From Pomphorhynchus laevis (taxonomy: Eukaryota; Acanthocephala; Palaeacanthocephala; Echinorhynchida; Pomphorhynchidae): a DNA stretch of 64,000 nucleotides. The stretch is taken from the NCBI GenBank assembly GCA_012934845.2, contig WNNJ02001095.1:1-64000 (forward strand), given 5' to 3'. Of this stretch, positions 43,222 through 57,000 are shown in pieces; the stretch's first letter is position 1, and each line of letters begins with the position of its first letter. A program made the translations under genes and the position numbers. The notes under the pieces are model-generated. The model saw nothing but the letters and a program-made list of their open reading frames with translations, ran no database searches and was not told the DNA's origin.

Positions 43222-43805
43222 AATTTATCGACTTCCGTTCATGTATGTCTCTTCTTTCATCACTTCTTTTCCCTCAAATCGATTATTGCCTAAGCCTTTT
43301 CGCCAATTCTCCAAAATCCGTCATCCTACCCCTGCAATGAATAATCAACTCCGCCGTTCGAGTGCTCCTACGTCTTCGTCGCTTTGACCACACATCCACA
43401 TATCTTTCCAAACTTTCTTAGCCCACCATCCACACCCTCAAACAACTCCGCCTTTTTCTCGTAACTTTTCGTCTCATCGCTGCCGACTCCCCATCGTTCA
43501 TCAACTTCCCTTTCATGGACGACACTCGTCCCACCTCTCTACCACTGCGTTCCCGTAATTTCCTCTTACTCTATGTTCCCAATTACTCCAACAAATACGG
43601 TCTTCGATCCTTCCTGGTCGCCGCCCCACTCGCCTGGAATCAACTCCCTCTCGACGTCCGCCGCGCTCCCTCCTTTTTCAATTCAAACACCTCCTCCGTT
43701 CACACCTTCTCGACACATGATTAAATTTTTTTTAGATTTTTTCGTTGTTGTTGGGGTCATGTAAGCGTGTACCGGCACGCATTTGCCACGTAAAAATAAA
43801 TCTAT
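43222..43805 (+). mobile_element. LINE-1 3' fragment (sense)
   Basis: It starts within the C-terminal region (IDFRSCMSLLSSLLFPQIDY) and ends at the LINE-1 3' stem-loop (GCGTGTACCGGCACGC) with an AAAATAAAT tail near 43,800. Stops and frame changes break it. It is more diverged from the 25-kb copy than the 18.7-kb copy is, so it is an older insertion. Confidence 0.88.
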
Positions 43806-44484
43806 TCTAGACAATTTATAATTTTAGTAGTTCAAAATCATTTTGAGCGTTCAATTTTGATTTCATTGTTTGAATAGAAATTCTTTAATTGCTCGTTTTC
43901 TGTAATTACTTTCGGAATCAATAAAGTTAGTGAAGGTATTTAAAAACATTCAACTTAAGGGCCTGAAAGGGCATGTCCCGTCGATTTCGATTTTATAAAG
44001 TTATTGTTAGAGTTTTTATGCTTATTAATACGAGGAGTTATCTTTACTCAGTTTGTCGGATTCAACAACTATAACATTCGCTATAATCACCTTTATATAC
44101 CTTGCCTAAGCCCTCAAACTTATCTTTAAAAATCAAAGAGTTTTGAGGAACATTTTCCACGACAAATTAGAGTGATTAAGAGATGTAAAGTTGAAATGAT
44201 TCGCTTAATATTTGACATATTTTGTCGATGAATTTAATACTGAGAAACAAAAAAATATTTTTCAACTGTTTCGGACCCAATTGTGCCAATATAAATCTAT
44301 TATTTTTTAAAATTTGTAGTACAATATATGTAGACTCATATAGCTGATCCGATTACTTTGTTTGACTGCATATTCGGTTGAATACCGATGATTCAGTGTA
44401 TATTATAATTTAATTTGAATAAGTATAGCAGAGAAAATATATTGTATTCAGTAGATATTTGAAAACAATTGTTTTTGTATTTAG
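43806..44484. other. Region upstream of the septin exons
   Basis: A weak PLE-1 terminus (ATATGTAGACTCATATAGCTG) lies at 44,325-44,345. No promoter motif can be assigned. If the first septin exon lies elsewhere, part of this is intron. Confidence 0.35.
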
Positions 44485-45052
44485 AGAATCCACAATGCCA
44501 CCAATTTACTATTACCATCCCGTGCCACAGGATCTTCAATTTGTAACAAGGATACCAACTCAACAAATATTAGCAGTTCCTATCAAAGAAGTCAGCAAGA
44601 TATGTTTTACACTGTTCCAAATTGTGCTGGTGACGGTGATGAACGGGTTCAATCTTCTTCCATTGAAACAATAAAATCGAATGCTACCACTACCGTCACA
44701 TCAGTTACTAATCCATCATCTGCCCAACAAATTAGGCCATTTCAATGTAGCACAACAAAATTTAATTCAAAGTTACCCAAAATCAACCAAAAGCTACCCA
44801 ATCTAACAAATCATTATGACCTTTCGTTTGAGCCAAACTGTGATGCTTCCAGCACTCCTGTTCTTCGGCGTCAATATATCCAACAACCGTCCGTAAAGCA
44901 AGGGCTCATAAACGACAAAATATTAGTCGACAACATTAATGATTCACCTATTGAGAAAACTCCAGAATCTTACGTGGGCTTTGCCACGTTGCCCGATCAA
45001 TTACATAGACGAGCTGTTAAAAAGGGATTCTCTTTTAATCTTATGGTTGTCG
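44485..45052 (+). CDS. Septin exon 1 seen (N-terminal extension and alpha-0)
   Basis: The frame is open from an acceptor-like TGTATTTAG at 44,476-44,484, through a Ser/Thr/Asn-rich stretch to LMVVG at a GTAAGT donor (45,053). The Met at 44,602 is the first in frame. The upstream part may be coding (if an earlier exon exists) or 5' leader. A second ATG-started frame at 44,494 overlaps but lacks septin sequence. The N-terminal 120 residues show no domain. Confidence 0.88.
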
Positions 45053-48000
45053 GTAAGTTAATGCGTGTTTTATTTTAAACATTTAGTTTTTCTAAAATTT
45101 GGCCCGCTTCTATGTTGGATCGAGGAATAGGGTCCGAAAACTGATAGCATAGCAGTTCCTCCAAATGACATCTATTCCTTATTATAGTATACTACGTCTA
45201 CATACTTTAAATGTTTATTGCGTTGATAACTAATCTACGTGATGTTACCACTTTTTACAATAATGTAATGAAACTACATCTTGTTATCTCGGGATCTTGA
45301 TTACATCTTGATCATCTTGATTTTATTTTGGATCGAGGAATAGGGGCCGAAAACTGATAAAGTGACGGTTCCTTTAGATGACCTCTGTTTCTTATTATGA
45401 TACATCGTCTGTTATTTATTAGTCAATTCATATTTTTTTTTAAATTTCAATTTTATATTTTAATTTAATATAAATTTTATTTATTATTTACAATTATAAA
45501 TATTAAATTATTTGAATTTTATTATTTTTAATTTATAAATAATACAATATACGTTGACTCAGATAAATCGCTGATACGATTTATCATTTGATACATCGTA
45601 TCATATATTATAAATATATGATACATTTATTATAAATATATAATATAATATATTATAATATATAATATATTATATACATATATTATAAATAATATAAATT
45701 ATTATTATGTATAAATTATACATAATTAATAATAAATAATAAATAATCACTTTATTCAAATAAATAATAAATGCTTATATAAGATTTTATTTAATTTATA
45801 TTTATATAAAGTAAAAAAGCTGCGTTTGCTGGTTGTTTAGTGTCAATTAAATATTAATAAATACTTTATATTAAATTAATATTAAATTAAGTATTAAGTA
45901 TAAAATCTAATATTAAATTAAGGATTTTTAATTAATTAATCAATGAATGTTCGTTGATTAGAATCAATGAATGATCGTTGATCAATGATCATTGATCTTT
46001 TAGTACAATGCAATTAATAATTTTATTTTTAATTTGTTTTATTTGAGGTCAAACAAAAATGTTTTTATTTTATCACTGCTATTCGTAATAAAATTGGAGG
46101 AAGTAATAGAAATGGGAAGTAATAGTAGTCCAATTGTAGCTGACTTGTTTTTAAGCTTTTAAGAATATGAATTTGTTCATAACTGTTTAAAAAATAAATA
46201 TAAATTACATAAAGATATGAAATATATGTTTCGATACATTGATGATATATGTGTATTTAATTCTAATAATTTTTATTCAATTAGTGAGCACATTTATCCA
46301 GAAAGCCTTATTCTTAACAAAACCAATATTAATGATAAAGAAGGTGTATATCTAGATATGAACATTAAATTAACATTAACTAAAACTAATATTAATTTAT
46401 ATCGTAAAGATGACATATTTAAATTTACAATAAACATATGTTTGCATGAGTATTCATGCATACCATATAATATAAAATATAATACATTAGATAATGAAAT
46501 TTTAAGAATTGCAACAATATGTAATGATATTGGCTTTCTTCAAAATCATTGAAATAATTTAATAGATGCATATTTTAAACTGGGTTACTATAAAAATAAA
46601 ATCAAACAGAAAATAGTAAAATGTATAAATCAACACAATAATATAAAGAATAAATTTAAACTCTTAAGTGGCAAATTTTTATGGATGGATAATAAATAAT
46701 ATACTTTGTATTTGAATAAGATACTAGATAGTTATTTTAGAGGAAATACATCATTAGCATATTGGCCCCGCTGCTATGTTGGGTAGAGGAGTTAGGGGCC
46801 GAAACCTGATAGCATAGCAGTTCCTCCTGATGACCTCTAATTCTTATTATGATACAACGTCTGTTATTTATTAGTCAATTCATCAAAATGACGTTTATTT
46901 AAAATTTCAATATTTTATTTTTACTTAATTTTAATTATAAAAAATCCTAAAACAATTATTTATTTTATTTTTGAATTATTAAATTTTGATTTAGCACTAT
47001 TATGTTTATTTTATAATTATATTAAATACGTAGACTCAGTTAGCTGATTTGATTTGATGCTTTGAATTCGTAATGATCGAGATAATCGTTTATTGCTCTT
47101 TTTTCTAATAATAGTCATGCCGAAACAAACTTTTAGGTTTATATTTGTGAGTGAGTGATGGCATCGTTTAATGTATTTATTCATTTATTAATCCTTTATA
47201 CAAATTATAAATGTATTTTATACTTTTATAAATGTCCAGGAAAGAAGAAATAAGATTTATTCCAATTATTAAAATATTTCGATTGCTCAAGTTATCATCT
47301 TCAGGATAATTACAAACAGTTTTTATATAGCAAAATCAGTAAACACCAAATGAAACAAAGTTAAAATGTAACAACAATATCATTACAAAGTAAAATGCTA
47401 GTATATTAGGACTACACAAACAAAAACAAAGAAAATGAAACAAATGCAAAAAGTTAAAAGGATTTATGAAAAAAGTAAAGAAACAAAACTAAATAAAGGA
47501 AATTGTGGAATTCTAATTTATTCAGTTTATTATGATTACCTCTAATTTTTATTCTGATTTATCTCTTATTAGTAAATTCATAAATATAATATAATCCATA
47601 TTATATTAAATATAATAAATTAACTAATGAAATTTTAAGAATTCCCATAGGGAATAATTAAAGCAGAATAGTTAAATGAAAATTAATAAAATATCGTTAA
47701 ATATACATCATCTTTATTATTCTGCATAATATCGATAAAAAACGCTTCATGTATAACATGTGACAGGTATCTACTTTAAAATGATAGAATGGAAGCTTTT
47801 CTATCAATAAAGTTAGAATGGTAGATACATCTATCTATAATGGTAGAATGGTATCTATAAAGGTGGAATGGTATAAAGGTAGAATGGAAGCTTTTCTATC
47901 TATAACATTTCTATTTATATTTATTATTAATCGATTTTGTTATTTATATAATCCATCCATAAATTTTTCATGGATAAAATAATAATATACTTTGTATTAG

Positions 48001-51000
48001 AATAAGGTACATTAAACAATCAAATGTCATCAGTGGAAATACGTCATTAGCATTTAATAAAATATAAATTAAAATATAATTTAAAATATTCAAAACACAT
48101 TTTTCGTAATAAGAAAAAAATAATCAGGAATATTTCCTGCGTTAGAATTACATGACAAAAAATATTTTAATTTATTTATAAACTTTTTTAAATGAAATTT
48201 AAAATATTCAAAAAACATTTTTAAATAATGATAATTAAACAACAGCTAATAAGATATTTTTAAATTGAAATCATTCCTATTATGGGACATAATATTATCA
48301 TTTTTAATAGATCTCTTATACAACACGTGGCAGGTAATCACTTTCATATGATCGAATAGAAGCTTTATCAAATTTAACTTTTTATCTAAATAAAGTATAT
48401 GATGTGATTTAACTCCAACTACCGCAATTTGTGTTTTATTTATGTCGTGTGATACGTTTTTCCATTTTGTGTCTTGTGTGATAATATTATCATAATATTA
48501 TCATAATATTTAGAAATAGAAAGAATTCATCAAACTTGGATGAATATTATCAGAAAAACAATGATGTTATATCAAATAATTAAATTTTTAATCTTTTATA
48601 AAAAAGTTTTATTGATATTAATTAATTTTTAAAAAATTAAATGAAATGAAATGAAATTAAATTAAATTTAATTAAATAAATTTATTAAATTAATTTATTT
48701 ATTAATTAAATAATTAAAGAGATAAAATACACAATATGAAAAACATACAATGTTCCAATAAAATGCCGCCAAATTAGCTAACTGAGTCTACATATTTAAT
48801 ATAATTATAAAATAAACAAAACATAATAATGCTAAATCAAAATTTAATAATTAAATAATAAATAAATAATTGTTTTAATATTTTTTGTAATTTAAATCAA
48901 GTTAAAATACAAAAATTGAAATTTCAGAATTCATTTTTATGAATTGACTAATAAATAACAGACGTTGTATGAGAATAAAGATTATAAGTCATCATGAGAG
49001 ACTGCTATTCTATCAGGTTTCAAATCAGAATCTTATAATTAGATAATAAATAATTATAAGTAATATAATTAATATTTATAATTATAAGTAATATAATTAA
49101 TATTTATAATTATATTATAATTATAAATTATATCAAGTTAAAATAAAAAATTAAAATTTAAAATAAAAGTCATTTTTATGAATTGACTAATAAATAACAG
49201 ACATTGTATCTGAATAAGGATAAGAGGTTATCAGTAGGAACTGATGTTTTTAGGTATTGGTCCCTATTCCTCGATCCAACATAGCAGCGAGGCCAAATAC
49301 ATGCTAATGACATATTTTATAACATTAAAGTTAATCAAGAATCAAATTTAATCATTAAAATTTAAATCGAAATAAACTTTATTACTGGGTATAATATAAT
49401 CATTTTTTTATAGACCTATGTAACAGGTAATCACTTTCATATGATAGAATCAAAATTAACTTTATAATCTAAATTAAGTATATGATGTGATCTAGCTTCC
49501 AACATATTACCTCATATTGTTTTTTATTTATGTTGTGCGATACGTGTTCCCAATCTTTATAAAGTCTGACCAAATGAACGAGCAACTACAACTATCACAA
49601 AGAATTTTATATACTACATATTTATGTTTTAGCTTAAAAATATTGTAATTTGGCAACTTTTTATTATAAATTAAAACATCTGTTAATAATAACATCTGTC
49701 ATAATAACATATATAACATATATAACATATATAACATATGTTATTATGTTATTAATAACATATTAGATATGTTATTATATAAATATCATGCAATATATGT
49801 ATGTAATATAGAATAATATAACTGTGAATATTCAATATTCGTCACGTGATTACCAGTTAGGTAACACGTGACACTTAACATTTGATTACCTGTCACCTGC
49901 TATGCAGTTTATTAAGCACTTAATCATATTGCATTAAATTATAAGATGTACATGTGATATAATTCAATTGATCTACTGTTCGTGGGTAACTGAAGACCTA
50001 ACGTACCTTTCAGTTAATTTGAATGAGTTAGTGCTACATGAATGCCTTCTCAATTTTTTAGTATCAGGGACTATAAATGGATATAAACTTTTGAATCCAC
50101 AAGCTTGAATCCATATTTGTTGAATTATTGAAACTTTAATATCTAGTTAAAAAGACAAAATATATAAAAATAACATATAAGTTATGCTTTTCTCGATGAT
50201 GATCAATGTCAAGCTATATATTATCTTCTTAATGAGCTCAACTTGAATTATTTACTTCGCAAAACACTGCACGTCTTTTTTCGAAAACTGATGATCTTAG
50301 ATTCGTTTATCAACACACTGATGCTACTACACATATTCTTGAAATAAGTATCGATGGGTTCTACAGTGGGATTCCATAACCGTGATACAAATCTTAGAGC
50401 GCTTGTTGCATCTATGGGGGACGCAAATATGGCTGTAGAACGTATTGAAGACTCTTGACTTTTATTGTTATTTTTAACATTTATTGTTTTTAGACTTATT
50501 AGACTTCCAAACTATTTAATTTTATAAATTTGTAATGCAAACTGATTGATAATATTATTTCTGATCATTTTCTTCTTTGCCTACAAATGCATTCCTTTTC
50601 CAATTTTATTACAATGCGATATCATCGATCCTTGTATTTATTTGATTCAACTCTATTCCAAAATTATCTGGTAAGTTATGGTATCATTCATAATCTGTAA
50701 ATATTCTTGCTATAATTATGAACCATGTATGCATCACCCAAATTCTTAACGAAATCTTCCATTTAAAGGTTTTCGGTCCACTACGTTCTCACCAAGCTTT
50801 TCAATCATATATTATAACACGTCGAATAAATGTTTCTTTGGTAGAGATGCTAGGTTATCTTTGAGTGATGCACATGAACAAATTGTTCTGTAAACATTTC
50901 ATGTCTTATTTCTATTGACGACGAATTTTCATATAATGTGCATTAACGCGTTTACTTATCTCAACATCTATCCGAGATGTTATTCAAAATGAAATTTTGC

Positions 51001-54000
51001 GGCTACACATTTCTACTACACATTTAGAATTTTTTCAATTTGTCAATTCCGTATTCGAGTTACCCTGATTATTATACTATAAGGTCACTTTTGAAGATCT
51101 AATATCTTGATCCTCTGATACTTTCTTCGTATAGACCATTTTTTTTCTACCGACAATCTCCAAACATTTTGAAATATAATCTTACATTAAATAAATGAAT
51201 ATCTGAATGCCACTGATAAGCGTCGCATTAGTCATATTATAATGCTTGATTTATCTTCAGGCTTTGATGTCATTGACCATCAAATTCTTCTTGCCTGTCT
51301 TCAGCAATACGGTTTCTCACCTGGTCTTACCAAATGGGTCCACTTGTATATAACTCACAATACCTTTGATGTTGAATCTAATCTAAATATACCTTGAAGT
51401 ATTTATTGCATACCTCAAGACGTACCTACATAAGTCATGTTACCTTAATTGACAGTAAATCTACAACTTTGATTTCGATGCGTATAAATTGTATTAAAAT
51501 ATTATTGTTCCACTCCATTTTTCGTTTACATCATTTCGTTTCTACTAGATTACATGGCCTAAACTATGAAATGATCTTCCTCAATTGTTACTGCATCATT
51601 GCCAAATGTAAAATTTATAACGATTGCCATTTTTGTGGACATGCAAGTTACAGAAAATCACATTTGCCAATTAAAAAATTATTCTTTTAAATACTTATAT
51701 ATATAACCTTTTGGCGTAATGGTGCAACGAATGGCATTTTACCGTTTCGAATAAGTATTTGACTTAATAAATAGCAAACATCTTATTTGATGAAACTACA
51801 ACGCAAGGTAAGAGTTGCAAGTGTTTGATTGCCTAAAATATTTGGACTTATTTGTAAAATATAGGTAAGTCATGTCTGGTGATTAAATCCTCAGTTATTT
51901 TCTCTTTTTGGAAGAGCTCTCCACCTAGACTTACACGATGTTTAATCAATCATTGTCTAGAGTAAATTCGATAGTATATTATGATGACCTTACCATCCTC
52001 GCTTTAAATCAATATGACACACCACTAATGTTGAATGAATGCTTTCTGTGGAGCAAATAAATAAGTTGCATATATGAATAAGTCAATAATTTTTTTTGAG
52101 AAGAAAAGTTAATTTACAGAAATTAGGTTCCCGTAAACGGGCCTATAAATGAGATTTATTGTCAGGAAAGATTGAATGTCTTCTACTTGATCGCGGCATT
52201 CACAGACATAGTGAAGAAGCACGTGCAATCGAGAAGCTAATCTTGCGTTTAAGGTGAACCAATACATCACTATATTTTTCTGATTTTAACCTCGATGATA
52301 TCGAGGCAATGTCCTTGAGTAGCTTAAGAGCTCGCGGTCCAACTCCTCCTGATGATGAAAAAATTAATGGTATAAACTTGCTTTCTTCCACACTGACAAT
52401 TCTTTCATTGTATTTGCTGTTTTTGCGATTTTCATTATATTCAAAGGCGGCGAGAGGCGAACTGCTGGCATATGACGGAGCATGTACTGAAAAAAACATT
52501 GACGTCAAAAAACGTCCGCTCATATCGATTGTCCTGTAGTCCATAACATGAAATGTCTAGGCGCGCATTGTTATTTTTCGTTGTTGAATTATTCATGAAT
52601 TCTAAGCTGTCTGGAATCTTTTGCAAAGTTGGTTCGACTTCGACGCCGTGGCATATCTCTGATAATGCATAAGCGATCGTGTTCCGAATATCGTTGTGAC
52701 GGATTATTGGTACACCACCGCGTTTACATGATAATGCGTGAATAATGCCATTTGTTGTACCACATATACATGTTTTTTTGTTTAGATCTGGTGGATTCCA
52801 TCCATATCTGGAACATATGGCATCCCTAAATTCATAAGAATGGAGATGAAAGTTATCAACGGCTAGAGGAAGCGCACTTAGCCATGATGAAGCGCAATTC
52901 TGAGTAGCATGGTTAATTGCATTCAATACTGCTTGTTGAGCCCTTTGTTTGACATCGATTAAACGGTTCTTGTAAACATTAATTCGTTGACGAGAAATAC
53001 TTTTTATAACATCTGATTGTACTTGTCGCAGAGTTTCTCCTGTATATTCAGAATCATAAGTATTACAGATTAGTTGTGCGTTTTCATACTCCAGTGTGGA
53101 TGCGAAAAAGGGGTCTAATACGCCTAGACCTCCTAGTTTAAGAGGTGAGGTCAATGTTGTCCACCAATCATGATTCAAGGTTCGACTTGTTATAGATGGT
53201 AAAAGCTTGTCTTTTAGTATGTACAACAGCGTTGACAAATGCCCGCATTCAAATGTTGTATTTCTGAAAAAGTGAGTCCATTTCCATTGTACTGATTTTG
53301 TAAGACCGATATAAGATACATGTGGATCAACTTTGGCTATTTCTACTAAACGATCAAGTAGACGAGTCCAACTTTGAGATTTATCAAGTGCAACCGAATC
53401 TACATACTCGGTAGTGCCTATAGGAATGCCAAGTATCATAATACCATCCGATGATATTCCAATTTCTTTCAATGGGCATGCTTGCTTCATTTCAGATGGA
53501 TGAGTAAGCAGTTGTGTTTTCTTAGCGTTAACGAAATATCCGTATTGAGGTCCATCGCTTTTCAATACATTCCATACTATATTTAACTCGTCAATAGTAC
53601 CGACAAAGTTTGCATCATCCGCAAACCAAACTTGTGTGATGCTGGGAACACTGTTTTTAATTTTGTTGATCAACGGAAGTGATGCCATGGAGAAAGCCGC
53701 CATAGCTAAGGGGTCCCCTTGTGTGAACCCCTCTCGAGAAAATATGCTTGTACCGCCAAGCACTAGTTGAGCGTCAGTTCTGTAAGTGTTTGCAAGAACA
53801 CAAGCCAACGAAGGACAAATGTATTGTATATTGTGAATAGCAGCTTGTCGATTTAAAGAGTTAAATGCGTTAGAAGCATCCACGGCAAGAACACAGCGTT
53901 GTTTATTCGACATAAATGCGGATTTGATGGAATGAATAGCTAACTCAATTACGCCACGTTGTGATACAGCCAATTGACTCTTTCCAGCCACGTCTTGCAA

Positions 54001-57000
54001 GTCGAATTTTACCACTTCAAGTATGGCTTTACATACTATGCGTCTCGTAACTTCACACACTCCTATCGGTCTTATGCCCCCAGATTTCTTAAGGATAGCG
54101 ACAAGCCTACATGTCGTAAACGCATCAAGAACACCAGGAGGAATTTTATCAGTAGTTAATCGAATTGTGAATTCAGCCAAAGCCCTGGCAAGGTTACGTG
54201 AATGATTTCCGAAGCCTGTGAGCATGAATTTCCATAGACTCGAATCACATCCTGACGGTCCTGCACTTCCGTTAGTCTTTTTACAAGCTTTGATGATAGC
54301 GTCTTCGTCAATTTGCGTGAAGCGTACAGAGTGATGTGTGATCGCCTTATGAATTGGTGATGACAGAAGAGAATCAGGATGTAGATTTTCTGGGATAGGG
54401 TGTAGATTTTCAAGCACTTCTTTGACAGATGAAGATCCAACCATAACATTAGGGCCTAGCGGACCTGACGAATCATTGTTATCAAGAATCGCGGAACTTG
54501 CAGCAACTTTCCCTCGTAACATTAGTCTAACATAATTCTTTTTCCAATCCGTCATATGTGAATTTTTTCTAGGTTCACTAAAAGCTACTTGTAGGTAATT
54601 GGCCTCGTCAAAAAGCTCTTTATATTTTTTTGTTGACCACAAAGCCAGTCTGTTCTCTAATGTTTTTCGAATCACGTTAACTTTTTTCGATGGAATTCTT
54701 TGGAGAACGCATTGTAAAAAAACTGTAGCAGACTTGAGAACAGAGTTCTCATTATTATTTTTTCGTGCAACATCGAAATAGAAGTTTGCGATAGTATCAA
54801 TTATAGTATTACTTGCAGAACATCGAGGGAGCACCATGATATTTGGCTTCCATTGAATAACCACTTGATATATCCCCTCAATATTACAAATTTCTAAGTT
54901 ATTAGAAATTCCATTATTCACAGATACAATCTGAGTAGCATCAGTAATTACTGTTCTGTTTGCATGATTTTGATATGCATTTCTTTGCGAAGATTCTGAT
55001 TCTATAGCGTTTCTGTATATATTATTTTCCGGAATTCCAGTTAAAATACATACATCGGACGATGTACTTATATTCGTCTTATTGATACATCCGCCCACTC
55101 TACATGTTGTGCATTTTCGACCGGCCTTAACACATTTGCAGTTTTTGCATTTTGCAGCCTGTCCATTGCAATTGCAGCATTTCAATACACTGTCAGGACG
55201 TCCTTTAGGCATTATTATTGTAAGTAGTTAATTTATTAGCCCAAATAAATAAATGTATTTACTTCCAATAAATGTATTAACTTAAAAAATAAGTCAATAA
55301 TAATATTTAGAAAGGTGTCCGTTTATACCATAATGTTAAGATATCATCAAATGGTGCATGCTTGGAATTATCGCCGCATAAATAAATTGTTGCTTATACG
55401 AACTTATCATTTAATAGCACATAATTTTATTATTAATTAACTTATATCATTATAAAATAAAATTAACAACAAGATTACAATTGTAAATGTTTTCAACTCG
55501 TGGATTATTAAGGAGAGTCTGGACTTGGAAAGAGTACCTTCATAAACTCACTGTTTTTAAGTGAACTATACAAGATTCAAAACGAAGACAATAAAGTGTC
55601 CGCTGGATCTAATTCTAAAATTGTAAAATCCCTAAGTTCCTTACCTAAAACGGTTTCAGTGCGTTCTAATAAAATCAGGCTTACTGAAAATTTGGTTTCG
55701 CTGGATTTGACTCTAATCGACACTCCTGGCTTTGGAGACGCATTAGACAACTCTGGATGGTAAGCGTTATATTGTACAAAAAATTCATAGCTTGATTATT
55801 AATTTCAATTTGCAGTTGGGAACCCCTTGTTTCATTCATAGATAACATGTATGAAGAATATTTGAATGCAGAAACTGCTGTGGACCGATCCCTGCCTATT
55901 CCTGACAAACGTGTTCACTGCTGTCTGTATTTTATATCTCCAACTGGTCATGGGTAAGCTTTTTCTTTCTGTCAAAATTGACTAGGTTTTTATATAAGCG
56001 AATGCCAACTTTTGTTATATAATTTTGACAAACGAATACTACAGTCGCCACTAAAATAATTAGTGGTGATATTATTGTGGCAACACTCAAATGAGTGAAT
56101 GACGTTGCGACAAAAGTTTATTTATTTATAAATCTTCTGATTGTGGCACGACATTATCCTCACATGTATTGTTCCTATTCTTGATACAGCAGGACGCTAC
56201 TAATCAGTCTGGGTGGGTCTCATCAGCTGCTGACCCATACCTACATTTCACGTTTCGACCCTTATTTTCTGCTTTCTCCGTACACTGGTGCTGATAGGGA
56301 TACATATCGCGATACAGACGTCCTGAGTTCAAAACCGATCAGCATCAGTCAACGGAGAAAGCAGATAATAAGGGTCGAAACGTGAAATGTAGGTATGGGT
56401 CAGCAGCTGATGAGATCCACTCATACTGATTAGTAGCGTCCTGCTGTATCAAGAATAGGAACAATACATGTGAGGATAATATTGTGCCACAATCAGAAGA
56501 ATTTCAGCTCACAGATGTAATCAAGTTAAATTAATTTATATTTATATCAATTTAAAATTTATAATTGAATATTTAACTAAGCTATAACTCAAGCTAAATA
56601 TTTATAAATGTAAATTAACATGATTTCTAAAATTTATAATATATATAACTTTAAAATGTAGCAAGGTCGTTAGGATTTATCTGAGAAGGAAATTATAATT
56701 CATTTTTACACAATTTTAACTTCGAGTTGAAGTTAAAATCAACGTTAATTATCGATTTGCGTTAATTATCTAATCAACGTAAAATCAACGTTAATTATAG
56801 GATAATTATAATTTCCTTAGATATTTTTTTAAATTTGTAATTTTATAATTTAAGAGTGAATAAAATTTTTCAATAGTCCTTGTTTACTGAAATGGTATTA
56901 AAACCTTTGTAAGTCTTTTAAAAACGTTCTTTTAATTTGTCGTTCAAAAACGGACAAATGCGAAAGAAAGACACTACCTGTTTATGAGAAAACAGCCATC

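Larger units (their letters stand above)
52090..55250 (-). mobile_element. RLE-A non-LTR retrotransposon, nearly complete
   Basis: It lies antisense within septin intron 1. One long ORF (55,212-52,441) and, after a one-base slip, its C-terminal continuation (to 52,200) are followed by about 110 bp of 3' UTR ending near a T-rich tract (TTTTTTTTGAG at 52,090-52,100). Only about 40 bp precede the ORF before AT-rich DNA at 55,250. It is the youngest-looking large element in the window. Confidence 0.88.

Noticed and set aside
56352-56420. GGGTC-GAAAC ... GTC-AGCAG-CTGATGA-GATCC in the right arm of the 56-kb foldback, looking like a permuted hammerhead.
   Set aside because: Stem II could pair and core words are present, but there is no room for stem I between GTC and CTGATGA and no stem III. 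The distant CTGCTG that could pair with CAGCAG lies in the wrong order.
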